Shown: piece by piece, positions 6,083 through 14,429 of the stretch
How positions within the stretch are numbered: position 1 is the stretch's first letter
Layout: every line of letters begins with the position of its first letter
From: Anaeroplasmataceae bacterium
GTDB taxonomy: Bacteria; Bacillota_I; Bacilli_A; Acholeplasmatales; JAEDCM01
Length of the DNA: 20,335 bases
Assembly (NCBI GenBank): GCA_016294165.1
Contig: JAEDCM010000027.1
Location: 1 to 20,335 of the forward strand
Direction: 5' to 3'
Position numbers and translations under genes: made by a program
The notes under the pieces: generated by a model
The model's database searches: none
The model's input: the letters and a program-made list of their open reading frames with translations, nothing else
Told to the model about the DNA's origin: nothing

Positions 6083-7837
6083 TTATTTTGAATAAATTTC
6101 TTTTTTCTTGTAAGTTGTATGTAATAAATGATGAGCTTTATGGCTTCCTGGTTTTTCTAAGAAGTCTTTATATAATTCAATTACATATGGGTTCTCATGT
6201 GATTGTCTTAATTTAGCATTTGCATCAATATCATATAATGCTTTTGCTCTTAAAACTCGAACATCAATATTATCACGAATAAATGATGGAACAATTGGTT
6301 GACCACCACCATTTACACATCCACCTGTACATGCCATAAATTCCACGAAATGATATTTTTTCTCTCCATTTTTGATTAGATCCATCATCTTAGGAACATT
6401 TACACTACCATGCACAATTGCTACATTAACTTCTTTTCCACAAATAGTTAATGTTGCTTCTTTAATTCCTTCAACACCTCTTACAGCAGTAATATTTAAA
6501 TCTTCTAAATCTTTACCCTCTAAGATATGATATACGGTTCTTAAAGCAGCTTCCATTACTCCACCTGTTACACCAAAGATAACTCCAGCACCAGTGTATT
6601 GAGCTAATGGACTATTTGGAACATAATCCTCAAGATTATTAAAATCAATATCATGACGTTTAATCATTCTTGCTAACTCTCTAGTTGTTAATACAACATC
6701 AACATCTCTTAAACCATCAACTTCCATTTCTGGACGATTAGCTTCACTCTTCTTAGCAATACAAGGCATAATTGATACAACCTTAACCTTTTTAGGATCT
6801 ACCCCAATCTTATCAGCATAATAATTCTTAATTAATGCTCCTTGAATTTGTTGAGGAGATTTACAACTTGATAAGTTATCAATCATCTCAGGATAATATG
6901 TTTCAATATATCTGATCCATCCTGGTGAGCATGATGTCATTAAAGGTAAATTTTTATTCTCTGTAAATCTTTGAATAAATTCTGTTCCTTCCTCCATGAT
7001 TGTAACATCAGCACCAAAGTTAACATCAGTAATATCCTTGAATCCTAGTTTATTCAAAGCTGCATACATTTTACCTTCAGTATTTGTACCGATTTTGTTT
7101 CCAAATTCCTCACCTAGAGCTGCACGAACAGCCGGTGCCATTTGAACAACAACATAGTTGTCCTTATTATTCAATAAAGCTTCTACCTTATCGATATCAT
7201 CTTTCTCTTTAATTGCTCCAACAGGACAAGCTTGAATACATTTACCACAATAAATACATCCACTATCTTCCATATCATGATTTAAAGCAGGACCAACAAA
7301 AGTCTTAAATCCACGATAGTTGTAATTTAAAACACCTGTTCCGGCAAGTTTTTCACATGCCGCGATACATCTACCACATAAAATACATTTTGAACTATCG
7401 ATTACTAATGAATCAGTAATATTTGTGATTACTTCTTTTTTACTAAAATTATCATCTTCACCAATCTTATTCTCGATATTGTATTTTCTCAATAATCTCA
7501 ATAACTCACAGTTATGTTCTCTTGGACATTTCCAGCATTCAAATTTATGACTACCAGCAATTAATTCAAGATTTGCCACAACTGCCTTACGAACTCTTTC
7601 AGTATTTGTTCTAACTACCATACCATCATTTACTTTGACAGTACATGAATTCTTCAATGTTCTTAAACCTTCGATTTCAACAACACATAAACGGCAGCTT
7701 GATGTTTCGTTTATTTCCTTTAAAAAGCATAAACGAGGAATATCAATACCAGCCTTGTTGGCTGCCTCTAAAATAGTTGAACCAGCAGGAACTTCTATAT
7801 CAATATCATTAATTCTAACTTTTACCATATTTTCCAT
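6083..7837 (-). CDS. hydA: [FeFe]-hydrogenase catalytic subunit HydA / HndD (group A)
   Basis: This is the catalytic subunit of a cytoplasmic NAD(P)-linked, probably electron-bifurcating hydrogenase, interconverting H+ and H2 at the H-cluster. Its 584 residues match HndD-type proteins in length. In order they show a [2Fe-2S] domain (Cys37, 48, 51, 65), the His-Cys [4Fe-4S] site (His97, Cys101, 104, 110), two ferredoxin clusters (Cys151/154/157/161 and 194/197/200/204), and the H-domain with L1 TSCSPGW (301-307), L2 MPCIAKKSE with Cys359, and L3 FMACTGGCVNGGGQP with Cys503 and 507. The small-subunit-like tail, with LYDIDANAKLRQSHENP, is present. It is last in a hydC-hydB-hydA operon. An AGGGGG site overlapping the hydB stop lies 7 bases before the ATG. 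The L1 motif has Cys-Ser where many enzymes have Cys-Cys. Confidence 0.95.
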   Translation of the reverse strand: MENMVKVRINDIDIEVPAGSTILEAANKAGIDIPRLCFLKEINETSSCRLCVVEIEGLRTLKNSCTVKVNDGMVVRTNTERVRKAVVANLELIAGSHKFECWKCPREHNCELLRLLRKYNIENKIGEDDNFSKKEVITNITDSLVIDSSKCILCGRCIAACEKLAGTGVLNYNYRGFKTFVGPALNHDMEDSGCIYCGKCIQACPVGAIKEKDDIDKVEALLNNKDNYVVVQMAPAVRAALGEEFGNKIGTNTEGKMYAALNKLGFKDITDVNFGADVTIMEEGTEFIQRFTENKNLPLMTSCSPGWIRYIETYYPEMIDNLSSCKSPQQIQGALIKNYYADKIGVDPKKVKVVSIMPCIAKKSEANRPEMEVDGLRDVDVVLTTRELARMIKRHDIDFNNLEDYVPNSPLAQYTGAGVIFGVTGGVMEAALRTVYHILEGKDLEDLNITAVRGVEGIKEATLTICGKEVNVAIVHGSVNVPKMMDLIKNGEKKYHFVEFMACTGGCVNGGGQPIVPSFIRDNIDVRVLRAKALYDIDANAKLRQSHENPYVIELYKDFLEKPGSHKAHHLLHTTYKKKEIYSK

Positions 7838-7848
7838 ACAATAACCCC

Positions 7849-9732
7849 CTATGCCGTAATTATTGCGCTAACTGGACAAGCTTGCTTACATGCACCGCAT
7901 TTAATACACTTGTTAGTATCGATAGTGTGTTTTTGTTTAACATCACCGGTAATCGCACCAGCAGGGCAATTTCTCTTACATTTTGTACATCCAATACATT
8001 TATCTGTAATATAATATTTGATTAAATCCTTACAAACTCCTGCCGGACATCTCTTATCTACAACATGAGCTACATACTCATCATAGAAGTTAGATAATGT
8101 TGATAAAACTGGGTTAGGTGCTGTTTGTCCTAATCCACATAATGCAGAATCCTTAATTGTAACCGCAAGTTCCTCAAGAGTCTTAAGATCCTCTAAAGTA
8201 CCTTGTCCACGAGTAATCTTTTCAAGAATTTCTAACATTCTCTTAGTTCCTTCACGACATGGAATACATTTTCCACAAGACTCATCAACTGTGAAATCTA
8301 AGAAGAAACGAGCAACGTCAACCATACAGTTATCTTCATCCATAACAATCATTCCACCTGATCCCATCATAGAACCAAGGGCAACTAAATTATCGTAATC
8401 GATTGGAGTATCTAAATGTTTTGCAGTTAAGCATCCACCAGATGGTCCTCCAGTTTGAACAGCCTTAAATTTCTTTCCTTTAGGAATTCCGCCACCGATA
8501 TCATAAATAACCTCGCGAAGTGTTGTTCCCATAGGAATTTCAAGCAATCCTGTATTATTAATTTTTCCTCCTAAAGCAAATACCTTAGTACCTTTAGACT
8601 TTTCTGTACCAATGCTTCTAAACCATTCAGCACCCTTTAAAATAATCTGTGGAATATTTGCATATGTTTCAACATTATTAATAATACTTGGTTTCTTCCA
8701 TAATCCTGAATCAGCAGGGAATGGTGGCTTATTACGAGGCATACCTCTTTCACCCTCGATAGAAGCCATTAGCGCAGTTTCCTCTCCACAAACGAATGCA
8801 CCAGCTCCAAGTCTAACCTCTAAATCAAAGTTAAATCCTGAACCTAAAATATTTTGTCCTAATAATCCCTCTTCATAGGCAGACTTAATAGCGGCCTCTA
8901 ATCTTTCAACAGCTAGTGGATATTCAGCTCTTACATAAACATAACCTTGGCTAGCACCAATTGCATAACCACCAATAGCCATTGCTTCAATAACCGCATG
9001 TGGGTCACCCTCTAAAACAGCACGATCCATGAATGCTCCTGGATCTCCCTCATCCGCATTACAAATAATATACTTATCTTGGCCTTTATTTTTAGCCGCA
9101 AGACTCCATTTTAAACCAGTAGGGAATCCTCCTCCACCTCGTCCACGTAATCCTGATTCCTTCATAACATTAATTACTTCATCAGGAGTCATTTCTGTTA
9201 GTACCTTAGCTAATGCCAAATAACCATCGCAACCGATATACTCTTTAATACAGAATGGATCAATAAACCCACAATTCTTTAAAGCAATACGATGTTGTTT
9301 AGCATAAAATCCCATTTCTCTAAATGATTTTACCTTAGCTACATCATTTTCATCAATTTCTGTGTAAGCTTTTCTTGTTACGATTCGCCCGTTCACCAGA
9401 TGCTCACGACAGATTTCTTCAACGTCAGAAACCTTCATATGTGAGTAAAATGTTGCTTCTGGATAAACTACAACAACTGGCCCCTTTTCGCAAAGTCCAA
9501 AGCATCCACTCATATATACTAAGACTTCATCTTCAATTCCTAAATTTTTTAATTGCTTATCAAACTCATCCTTGATACTTTGTGATTTACTTGACATACA
9601 TCCTGTTCCACCACAAACAACAATTTGAGCACGAATTTTACTATTCGGATCAGCTTGTCCACCTTCATGTCGAAGGGCAAGTCTTTTCGAATACTCTTCT
9701 TTTATAAGCTCTAATTCTTTGATAGATTTCAT
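7849..9732 (-). CDS. hydB: Hydrogenase NADH-binding flavoprotein subunit HydB / HndC (NuoF-like)
   Basis: This diaphorase subunit carries FMN and binds NAD(H); in HydABC complexes it is the site proposed for electron bifurcation between NADH and ferredoxin. The 627 residues start with a thioredoxin-like [2Fe-2S] domain (Cys40, 45, 77, 81), a module that is a separate protein (HndB) in the Desulfovibrio HndABCD enzyme. A NuoF core follows with the glycine-rich GRGGGGFPTGLKW FMN/NAD loop, a GPSGGCL segment, and the CGKCIPCREGTKR cluster site. The tail has two ferredoxin-type [4Fe-4S] motifs, CIGCTKCKRNCP and CIKCGACKQACP. All expected ligands are present. AAGGAGG lies 6 bases before the ATG. 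It sits 11 bases after hydC and 11 bases before hydA. Confidence 0.95.
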   Translation of the reverse strand: MKSIKELELIKEEYSKRLALRHEGGQADPNSKIRAQIVVCGGTGCMSSKSQSIKDEFDKQLKNLGIEDEVLVYMSGCFGLCEKGPVVVVYPEATFYSHMKVSDVEEICREHLVNGRIVTRKAYTEIDENDVAKVKSFREMGFYAKQHRIALKNCGFIDPFCIKEYIGCDGYLALAKVLTEMTPDEVINVMKESGLRGRGGGGFPTGLKWSLAAKNKGQDKYIICNADEGDPGAFMDRAVLEGDPHAVIEAMAIGGYAIGASQGYVYVRAEYPLAVERLEAAIKSAYEEGLLGQNILGSGFNFDLEVRLGAGAFVCGEETALMASIEGERGMPRNKPPFPADSGLWKKPSIINNVETYANIPQIILKGAEWFRSIGTEKSKGTKVFALGGKINNTGLLEIPMGTTLREVIYDIGGGIPKGKKFKAVQTGGPSGGCLTAKHLDTPIDYDNLVALGSMMGSGGMIVMDEDNCMVDVARFFLDFTVDESCGKCIPCREGTKRMLEILEKITRGQGTLEDLKTLEELAVTIKDSALCGLGQTAPNPVLSTLSNFYDEYVAHVVDKRCPAGVCKDLIKYYITDKCIGCTKCKRNCPAGAITGDVKQKHTIDTNKCIKCGACKQACPVSAIITA

Positions 9733-9743
9733 AAAAACCCTCC

Positions 9744-10223
9744 TTATTTATATTCCTTTAATGCTTTACGCGCAATTGTTGGATTGGCAGAACCATAAAC
9801 GTTTCCATCAATTGTAAATACTGGAGCTAATCCACAAGCTCCAATACATCTTGTTGCTTCAAGTGTAAACATACCATCATCAGTAGTTTGCCCTGGCTTA
9901 ATACCTAATTCATCACTAAAAGCATCAATTATATCTTGTGAACCTCTAACATAACATGCAGTTCCTAAACAAACTCCAATAACATGCTTTCCTTTTGGCT
10001 CAATTGAGAAGTGTGAATAAAAAGTTACTACACCATTTATCTTGGCAACGCTTTCATTTAATTCGTTAGATATAATCTTTTGTACTTCAATTGGGATGCA
10101 CCCAAATATTCTTTGTGCATCATGTAATGATGGCATTAATGGACCTGGTTTTTTCTTATGTTCATTAATACAAGCTACTAGTTCATCAATTTGGTGTTGT
10201 TCCATAACCAACTTAACAGCCAC
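9744..10223 (-). CDS. hydC: Hydrogenase [2Fe-2S] subunit HydC / HndA (NuoE-like)
   Basis: A small electron-transfer subunit of the HydABC hydrogenase. It is a thioredoxin-like NuoE protein with the C-x4-C...C-x3-C ligand set for one [2Fe-2S] cluster: CLGTACYVRG and TRCIGACGLAPV. The HDAQRIFGCIP segment and VVTFYSHFS are typical of the family. I place the start at a GTG (10223, 159 residues), because the AAGGAG site is 9 bases upstream of it. The ATG at 10232 (162 residues) touches that site with no spacer, and the first family-conserved residues lie well after either start. It is first in the operon, with a promoter just upstream. Confidence 0.93.
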   Translation of the reverse strand: MAVKLVMEQHQIDELVACINEHKKKPGPLMPSLHDAQRIFGCIPIEVQKIISNELNESVAKINGVVTFYSHFSIEPKGKHVIGVCLGTACYVRGSQDIIDAFSDELGIKPGQTTDDGMFTLEATRCIGACGLAPVFTIDGNVYGSANPTIARKALKEYK

Positions 10224-10258
10224 AATATTCATCTCCTTATAAAATTTAATCTATTATC

Positions 10259-10287
10259 ATTTTATCAAAAAGCCAATTATAAAACAA
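10259..10287 (-). promoter_or_regulatory. Promoter of the hydCBA operon
   Basis: On the minus strand, -35 TTGTTT (10282-10287) and -10 TAAAAT (10259-10264) are 17 bases apart. A stray TATAAT lies within the spacer. No Rex-type operator (TTGTGAA-N4-TTCACAA) is visible, although redox control would be expected for such an enzyme. Confidence 0.55.
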
Positions 10288-10318
10288 CATAAATTTTAAC
10301 CCATTGACAAATAAAAAC

Positions 10319-10341
10319 AAAAAACTTAAGAAGATCTTAAG
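10319..10341 (-). terminator. Weak terminator after the ABC permease gene
   Basis: A 7-bp stem CTTAAGA/TCTTAAG (10325-10331 and 10335-10341) with a three-base loop and six T residues on the minus strand, starting one base past the permease stop. The stem is AT-rich, so some read-through into hydCBA is possible. Confidence 0.6.
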
Positions 10342-10342
10342 C

Positions 10343-11083
10343 TTAATTTGTTTTTTTAAATTTTCGGATAATTATTTCAATTGTAAATACCAAAACAATT
10401 AAAATTATTGCCCATGCATAAATATATTCATACATCATAAAATCTCGGTAAAATGAAATTTCTCTACCAATGCTATTTTTATTAAGCGCTAAATATTCTG
10501 CCATAACTAGAACCTTTAACCCAAGACCAATTGATTGCAATAAGGCTTGCTTAATAAAAGGCCAAGATAATGGCAAATGAATTTTTAATAACACCTTAAA
10601 ATTAACATTACTAATCATTTTAATCTCATCTAATATATCCTTATCCAAATTATTAATCCCTGCCATAATCGCCTCATAAATCAAAGGTAGAACAACCATT
10701 CCAGTAATGATATATGGCGCTTTTTCTCTCCCAACCATAATCAATAAAAGAACAATAAATATTACAACTGGTGTTGTTTTACACAAAACAATTATAGGTG
10801 TTATTATTTCCTCAATGCTCTTATTTATTTTCGAGATGAATGCTAAAATAACCGCTAAACCAAGACAAAATACAATAATTAATATCAATCTTAGTAAAGT
10901 AGCAAAAATAATTCGATAAGTATTAGTGGTCTTTAAGATTTTAAACAGTGTTTCAAAAACAATTCCTAATTTAGGTAAAATATAATGATTGTCAATTATA
11001 TTAGCTGAAATGCCCCAAACAGCAAAAATCAAAACAACGCCTAATAAGTAAAATCCATATTTTTTAATAATAGAAATCTTCAT
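10343..11083 (-). CDS. ABC transporter permease, TauC/SsuC/NrtB-like (BPD_transp_1)
   Basis: This 246-residue inner-membrane protein has about six hydrophobic helices. Its cytoplasmic EAA loop reads IMAGINNLDKDILDEIK...KIHLPLSWPFI, the contact point for an ABC ATPase. Overall it resembles the permeases of nitrate/sulfonate/taurine-type importers. The start is ATG 11083, with AGGTGG 11 bases upstream; an in-frame GTG at 11098 lies within that site and is less likely. The gene overlaps the end of the binding-protein gene by 20 bases, so the two are probably translationally coupled. No ATPase gene is in the window, so it must borrow one from elsewhere. The substrate is not evident. Confidence 0.85.
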   Translation of the reverse strand: MKISIIKKYGFYLLGVVLIFAVWGISANIIDNHYILPKLGIVFETLFKILKTTNTYRIIFATLLRLILIIVFCLGLAVILAFISKINKSIEEIITPIIVLCKTTPVVIFIVLLLIMVGREKAPYIITGMVVLPLIYEAIMAGINNLDKDILDEIKMISNVNFKVLLKIHLPLSWPFIKQALLQSIGLGLKVLVMAEYLALNKNSIGREISFYRDFMMYEYIYAWAIILIVLVFTIEIIIRKFKKTN

Positions 11084-11963
11084 TTGGTGTATTTCCACCT
11101 AAAATGTTTGAATTATAGTTATTTAATAAGCTATAAAATGAATTCAAAAATGTTACATTTTCACTAGCCTTTAAATAATTGATATTGCTGCGAGGAATAC
11201 TATTTGTAATAACTTCTACAGTCATTGTTTCAAAAAAAGCATGAAGTTCAACAACCTTGTCAGCATATACCGCCGGTGCACTATTCAATGATGTTATGTT
11301 TGCTTCTAATGCTTTAAGGAATTTACTTACAAGCTTTGTATTGCTTTTTGGATTCACAAAGACACCAGCTTGCGGAATATCAAATCCAATAACATCACCT
11401 AAATCTAAAACCTTCAAACTTGGGTAATCAGCCTTTAATTTAGTTAATTCAGGCTCAGCTACTAAAGCATAATTACTTTCTTTTAATCCTGCAACCGCAA
11501 GAGCAACACTTGACTCATATGTAACATTAGCTGTTACTTCTGATACTTGTAACGCTGTGCTTAAGGTAACTCCTGGAGTTGATGCTTGCCCATAAGCAAT
11601 AATGTCTTTTCCAGATAAATCATTAATACTATTCAATTCACCATTCTTAGTCACAATATAATTATTATCACTAACAATTACTGAATCTAATTTATACTTT
11701 GATCCACCATTGATATATAATTTGGTCCCAACATTAATAGGCGCAATTATTACATCAATCTCACCCTTAGTCAATCCTTCTTGTAATAGGGCTGGCCCAC
11801 TTACAACATCAAATTCAACATAATCTTTATCTAATAATCCTCCACATGCTACTAGTGGTGTTCCTTGAGGCACACGAATAGTAATCTTTTCATCGCTCTT
11901 TTCTTTCCCACAACCAGTAATACATAGTATACATAATACTAATACCGCAAATAACTTTTTCAT
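11064..11963 (-). CDS. ABC transporter substrate-binding lipoprotein
   Basis: This 299-residue exported lipoprotein has the signal MKKLFAVLVLCILCITGC with lipidated Cys18, and should bind a small solute outside the membrane for the adjacent permease. The mature part has the two-lobed layout of NMT1/SsuA-type binding proteins: a first strand TIRVPQGTP, then GEIDVIIAPINVG, then LSGKDIIAYGQASTPGVTL. The substrate cannot be named. I start at ATG 11963 because it opens a proper signal peptide and has AAAGG just upstream. A longer frame reaches back through the regulatory palindrome and is not likely to be translated. The predicted promoter has a good -10 box and no -35 box, with a Crp-like palindrome in its place. 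Confidence 0.85.
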   Translation of the reverse strand: MKKLFAVLVLCILCITGCGKEKSDEKITIRVPQGTPLVACGGLLDKDYVEFDVVSGPALLQEGLTKGEIDVIIAPINVGTKLYINGGSKYKLDSVIVSDNNYIVTKNGELNSINDLSGKDIIAYGQASTPGVTLSTALQVSEVTANVTYESSVALAVAGLKESNYALVAEPELTKLKADYPSLKVLDLGDVIGFDIPQAGVFVNPKSNTKLVSKFLKALEANITSLNSAPAVYADKVVELHAFFETMTVEVITNSIPRSNINYLKASENVTFLNSFYSLLNNYNSNILGGNTPNEDFYY

Positions 11964-11979
11964 TTTAACCTTTCCTTTC

Positions 11980-12009
11980 TTTACAAAAATATTATACATA
12001 TGATAAAAT
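11980..12009 (+). promoter_or_regulatory. Promoter of the Crp/Fnr regulator gene
   Basis: -35 TTTACA (11980-11985) and -10 TAAAAT (12004-12009) with an 18-base spacer, giving a start near 12016. The palindrome at 12018-12033 begins right after that point, suited to self-repression. Confidence 0.6.
11991..11996 (-). promoter_or_regulatory. -10 box of the transporter promoter, lacking a -35 box
   Basis: On the minus strand TATAAT predicts a start near 11984. No acceptable -35 hexamer lies 16-18 bases upstream. The 16-bp palindrome is centred about 41.5 bases before the predicted start, the classical class II activator position for Crp/Fnr proteins. Confidence 0.55.
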
Positions 12010-12017
12010 CTAATGTA

Positions 12018-12033
12018 TGTAACATATGTTACA
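12018..12033. promoter_or_regulatory. Perfect 16-bp palindrome, probable Crp/Fnr-family operator
   Basis: TGTAACATATGTTACA equals its own reverse complement over all 16 bases. It has the TGTnA-N6-TnACA architecture of Crp/Fnr sites and lies directly upstream of a Crp/Fnr gene, between divergent promoters. Confidence 0.8.
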
Positions 12034-12048
12034 AAAAGAGGTGAAATT

Positions 12049-12642
12049 ATGCATTCTTTATTTAATAATTGCAATATTGATTTTTCTAAATTAACCATAA
12101 AAGAATTTCAAAAAGGCGCGATCATTCATCAAGAGGGTGATAAATGCCATTGTCTTAATCTAGTTATTGAAGGAAAGATATCCATTTCAACTTTAACCTA
12201 TTTTGATAATGAATATGAAATTATTGAAATTGAGAAAAATGGCTTATTTGGCGAAAATCTTCTATTTACAGACGATTATTATCTAGGCGATGTTATTTGT
12301 ATTGAAAACACAAAATTAATTCAAATTTCAAAAAATGAATTGCTAGACCTTTTTAAAAATCAAAAAATATTAGAAAACTATTTGTTAATATTATCTAACA
12401 AAAGTAAAACCGCTATGAATAAATTAAAAATATTATCTCAAAAAACAATTAGAGATAAAATTATGTTTTATATTATTAATAATACTAAATCTTCAAATAA
12501 TAAAACTATTAAAATATCTTCTAAAGAATCTCTAGCAAACTATTTAAATATCCCGAGGCCATCCTTATCTCGCGAATTAATAGCTTTAAAAAATGAAAAA
12601 ATCATTGATTATGATAAACACACTATAACATATTTGAGGTGA
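12049..12642 (+). CDS. Crp/Fnr-family transcriptional regulator
   Basis: This 197-residue DNA-binding regulator has an N-terminal cyclic-nucleotide-binding-like beta barrel (IIHQEGDKCHCLNLVIEGKI and NGLFGENLLF), a long dimer helix, and a C-terminal winged helix-turn-helix (KESLANYLNIPRPSLSREL). In the recognition helix, Arg170 and Arg175 occupy the positions of the two DNA-reading arginines of E. coli Crp, while the Glu between them is Pro171. That agrees with a TGTAA half-site rather than TGTGA. The effector is unknown: a few cysteines exist, but no Fnr-type N-terminal iron-sulfur motif. The start ATG 12049 has GAGGTG 5 bases upstream; an earlier in-frame ATG (12013) precedes the operator. 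The asparaginase gene follows after 5 bases. Confidence 0.88.
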   Translation: MHSLFNNCNIDFSKLTIKEFQKGAIIHQEGDKCHCLNLVIEGKISISTLTYFDNEYEIIEIEKNGLFGENLLFTDDYYLGDVICIENTKLIQISKNELLDLFKNQKILENYLLILSNKSKTAMNKLKILSQKTIRDKIMFYIINNTKSSNNKTIKISSKESLANYLNIPRPSLSRELIALKNEKIIDYDKHTITYLR

Positions 12643-12647
12643 TAAAA

Positions 12648-13619
12648 ATGAAAATTATGGTTATTTTTACTGGTGGAACAATTTCAATGGAAAGAATAAA
12701 CAATAGCGCAGTAATCTCTTCTTCCTTCATTGACATTCTAAACACCATTAATAGCTCACTACAAGATATTGAAATCGAGCATATTGAATTATTTATGAAA
12801 CCAAGCCCTCATATTTCAATTGAAGACATGAAGACACTTGGTGATTTGATTAATAAATTTGCTTTAGATGATGACATCAAAGGAATTGTCGTAACGCATG
12901 GAACTGATACTTTAGAGGAAACAGCTTATTTCCTAGATTTATACACTAACACATCAAAACCAGTTGTCATCACTGGTTCAATGCGTAATATAAGTGAATT
13001 AAGCTATGATGGGCCATCAAATCTTGCAAATGCTATTTTAGTTGCCAATAGTAAATACTCATTAAATAGAGGAGTATTAGTCGTTTTAAATGGTGAAATA
13101 AACTCAGCACGAGAAGTTACTAAAACCCACACTATGGCTCTTGATACTTTTAAATCATTAGAATATGGTCCACTAGGAGTAATTGACTCTGATGATGTTT
13201 ACTATTATCGCGACATTCATTTTAAAAGACGAAACATCACTCCTAAATGCATTCTTTCCAATGTTGAAATCATCAAATGCTATGCAGATGCAAATTCAAA
13301 TCTAATTAATTATTTAGTGGAAAACAATACAAAAGGGATTATCCTTGAAGGATTAGGGCGTGGAAACGTTCCAATCAAAATGATTGAAGGAATAAAGAAT
13401 GCCCTTAATAAAAATATCCCCATTGTTTTAACCTCTAGATGCATGAAAGGTCGAGTCCTTGATAGTTACGGCTATGAAGGTGGGGGAAATCATTTAAAAA
13501 AGCTAGGTGTTATCTTTGGCGATAACCTAAATAGTCAAAAGGCAAGAATAAAGCTTATTCTAGCCATAAGTCAAGGATATAATTTTCAAGAAATCAAAAA
13601 TATTTTCGAAAAAAAATAG
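12648..13619 (+). CDS. ansA: Type I (cytoplasmic) L-asparaginase
   Basis: This enzyme hydrolyses L-asparagine to aspartate and ammonia. It is 323 residues, in the usual range for cytoplasmic AnsA proteins, and has no signal peptide. The first catalytic motif FTGGTISM (Thr11) and the second THGTDTLEETA (Thr86, Asp87) are intact, followed by VITGSMR and, near the end, SRCMKGRV and YGYEGGG. I start at ATG 12648, which has GAGGTG 6 bases upstream; an in-frame GTG at 12639 overlaps that site. The ribosome site overlaps the regulator's stop codon, so the pair should be co-transcribed and coupled. This suggests the regulator controls nitrogen or amino-acid use. Confidence 0.92.
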   Translation: MKIMVIFTGGTISMERINNSAVISSSFIDILNTINSSLQDIEIEHIELFMKPSPHISIEDMKTLGDLINKFALDDDIKGIVVTHGTDTLEETAYFLDLYTNTSKPVVITGSMRNISELSYDGPSNLANAILVANSKYSLNRGVLVVLNGEINSAREVTKTHTMALDTFKSLEYGPLGVIDSDDVYYYRDIHFKRRNITPKCILSNVEIIKCYADANSNLINYLVENNTKGIILEGLGRGNVPIKMIEGIKNALNKNIPIVLTSRCMKGRVLDSYGYEGGGNHLKKLGVIFGDNLNSQKARIKLILAISQGYNFQEIKNIFEKK

Positions 13620-13644
13620 CATATCAAATATGCTATTATTTTTT
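13608..13644. terminator. Bidirectional terminator between ansA and the TIM-barrel gene
   Basis: A 9-bp stem AATAGCATA (13615-13623) with TATGCTATT (13629-13637) and a five-base loop. Six T residues follow on the plus strand (13639-13644) and a longer T run on the minus strand, so it can end both converging units. It overlaps the last bases of both genes. Confidence 0.88.
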
Positions 13645-14419
13645 ATAAATTTTTGAAATATGGAACTGATTTACGCAAATCATCACTAGATTTAACCTCT
13701 AATAATACATATGCATCATTTTTTTCTGCTAAACTCTTATAATACTTTAAATCAACATTCCCATCACCTAAGCATAAATGGTCAGTTTTACCATTGGCAT
13801 CATGAACATGAAACTCTTTAAAGCCTAAATCAATTTCCTTATCAAGTTTTGTCACAAAATAACCTGAATTATCATCATGACCAACATCTAAATTAAAATT
13901 ATATCCTTCAGCCTTTAAAAACCTATATACATCTTTTAGATATGGAATCTCCTTACCATAGTTAACATTTTCAATAACAAGATCAATCCCATATGGACTT
14001 AAAATATCTAAAGCTTTGTTTAGAGCACGAGTAATTCTCTTTTTAAAATCCTCGCCCTCTTTCTCATAAATATAGTTTTTAACACCAGAAATAGTTACAA
14101 CCGGACCACAATTTAGATGAATATTAACCTTTTTTAAATTATATTTTGCGCCTAATTTAACATACTTTTCTAATAAACCTAAATATGCATCGATAACCTC
14201 AACATAAGTCGCAAAATCTGTTTCATCATAAAAATGAAGCGTCATATCTAAATTATTCTCATTAAACAGCTTATGTAGATCCTCTTTTCCTTCTAAAGCC
14301 TCGCGACAATAAGCCATATTAAGATTCATTTCAATAAAATCAACATTTAACTCTTTTGCAAGCTTAACATTTTCACAAACGCTATCATATTCGAATAAAA
14401 CAGGCATCCCAATCTTCAT
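13643..14419 (-). CDS. Sugar phosphate isomerase/epimerase-like TIM-barrel protein (AP endonuclease 2 fold)
   Basis: This 258-residue single-domain protein matches the xylose isomerase-like TIM barrel family. Candidate metal ligands at barrel strand ends are intact: IEMNLN, VNIHLN, VIENVNYG (Glu), NLDVGHDD (Asp, His), FHVHDANGKTDH (His, Asp) and LLEVKS (Glu). Such proteins isomerise or epimerise sugars and related acids; the substrate cannot be read here. AGGAG lies 7 bases before the ATG. It starts 10 bases after serA, so it is probably the third gene of the serine operon, yet no known step of serine synthesis needs this fold. It may act on a hydroxy-acid or sugar derivative linked to the pathway. 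Confidence 0.8.
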   Translation of the reverse strand: MKIGMPVLFEYDSVCENVKLAKELNVDFIEMNLNMAYCREALEGKEDLHKLFNENNLDMTLHFYDETDFATYVEVIDAYLGLLEKYVKLGAKYNLKKVNIHLNCGPVVTISGVKNYIYEKEGEDFKKRITRALNKALDILSPYGIDLVIENVNYGKEIPYLKDVYRFLKAEGYNFNLDVGHDDNSGYFVTKLDKEIDLGFKEFHVHDANGKTDHLCLGDGNVDLKYYKSLAEKNDAYVLLEVKSSDDLRKSVPYFKNL

Positions 14420-14429
14420 AAAAACTCTC

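Noticed and set aside
8612..9575. Several open frames on the plus strand opposite hydB
   Set aside because: They are antisense shadows of a well-supported gene, with no ribosome sites or recognisable domains.
10233..10342. Rex-binding site controlling the hydrogenase operon
   Set aside because: No sequence close to TTGTGAA-N4-TTCACAA is present.
11964..12098. N-terminal extension of the binding lipoprotein reading back through the palindrome
   Set aside because: It would place 45 hydrophilic residues before a clear lipoprotein signal peptide, and it overlaps the divergent promoter and the start of the regulator gene.
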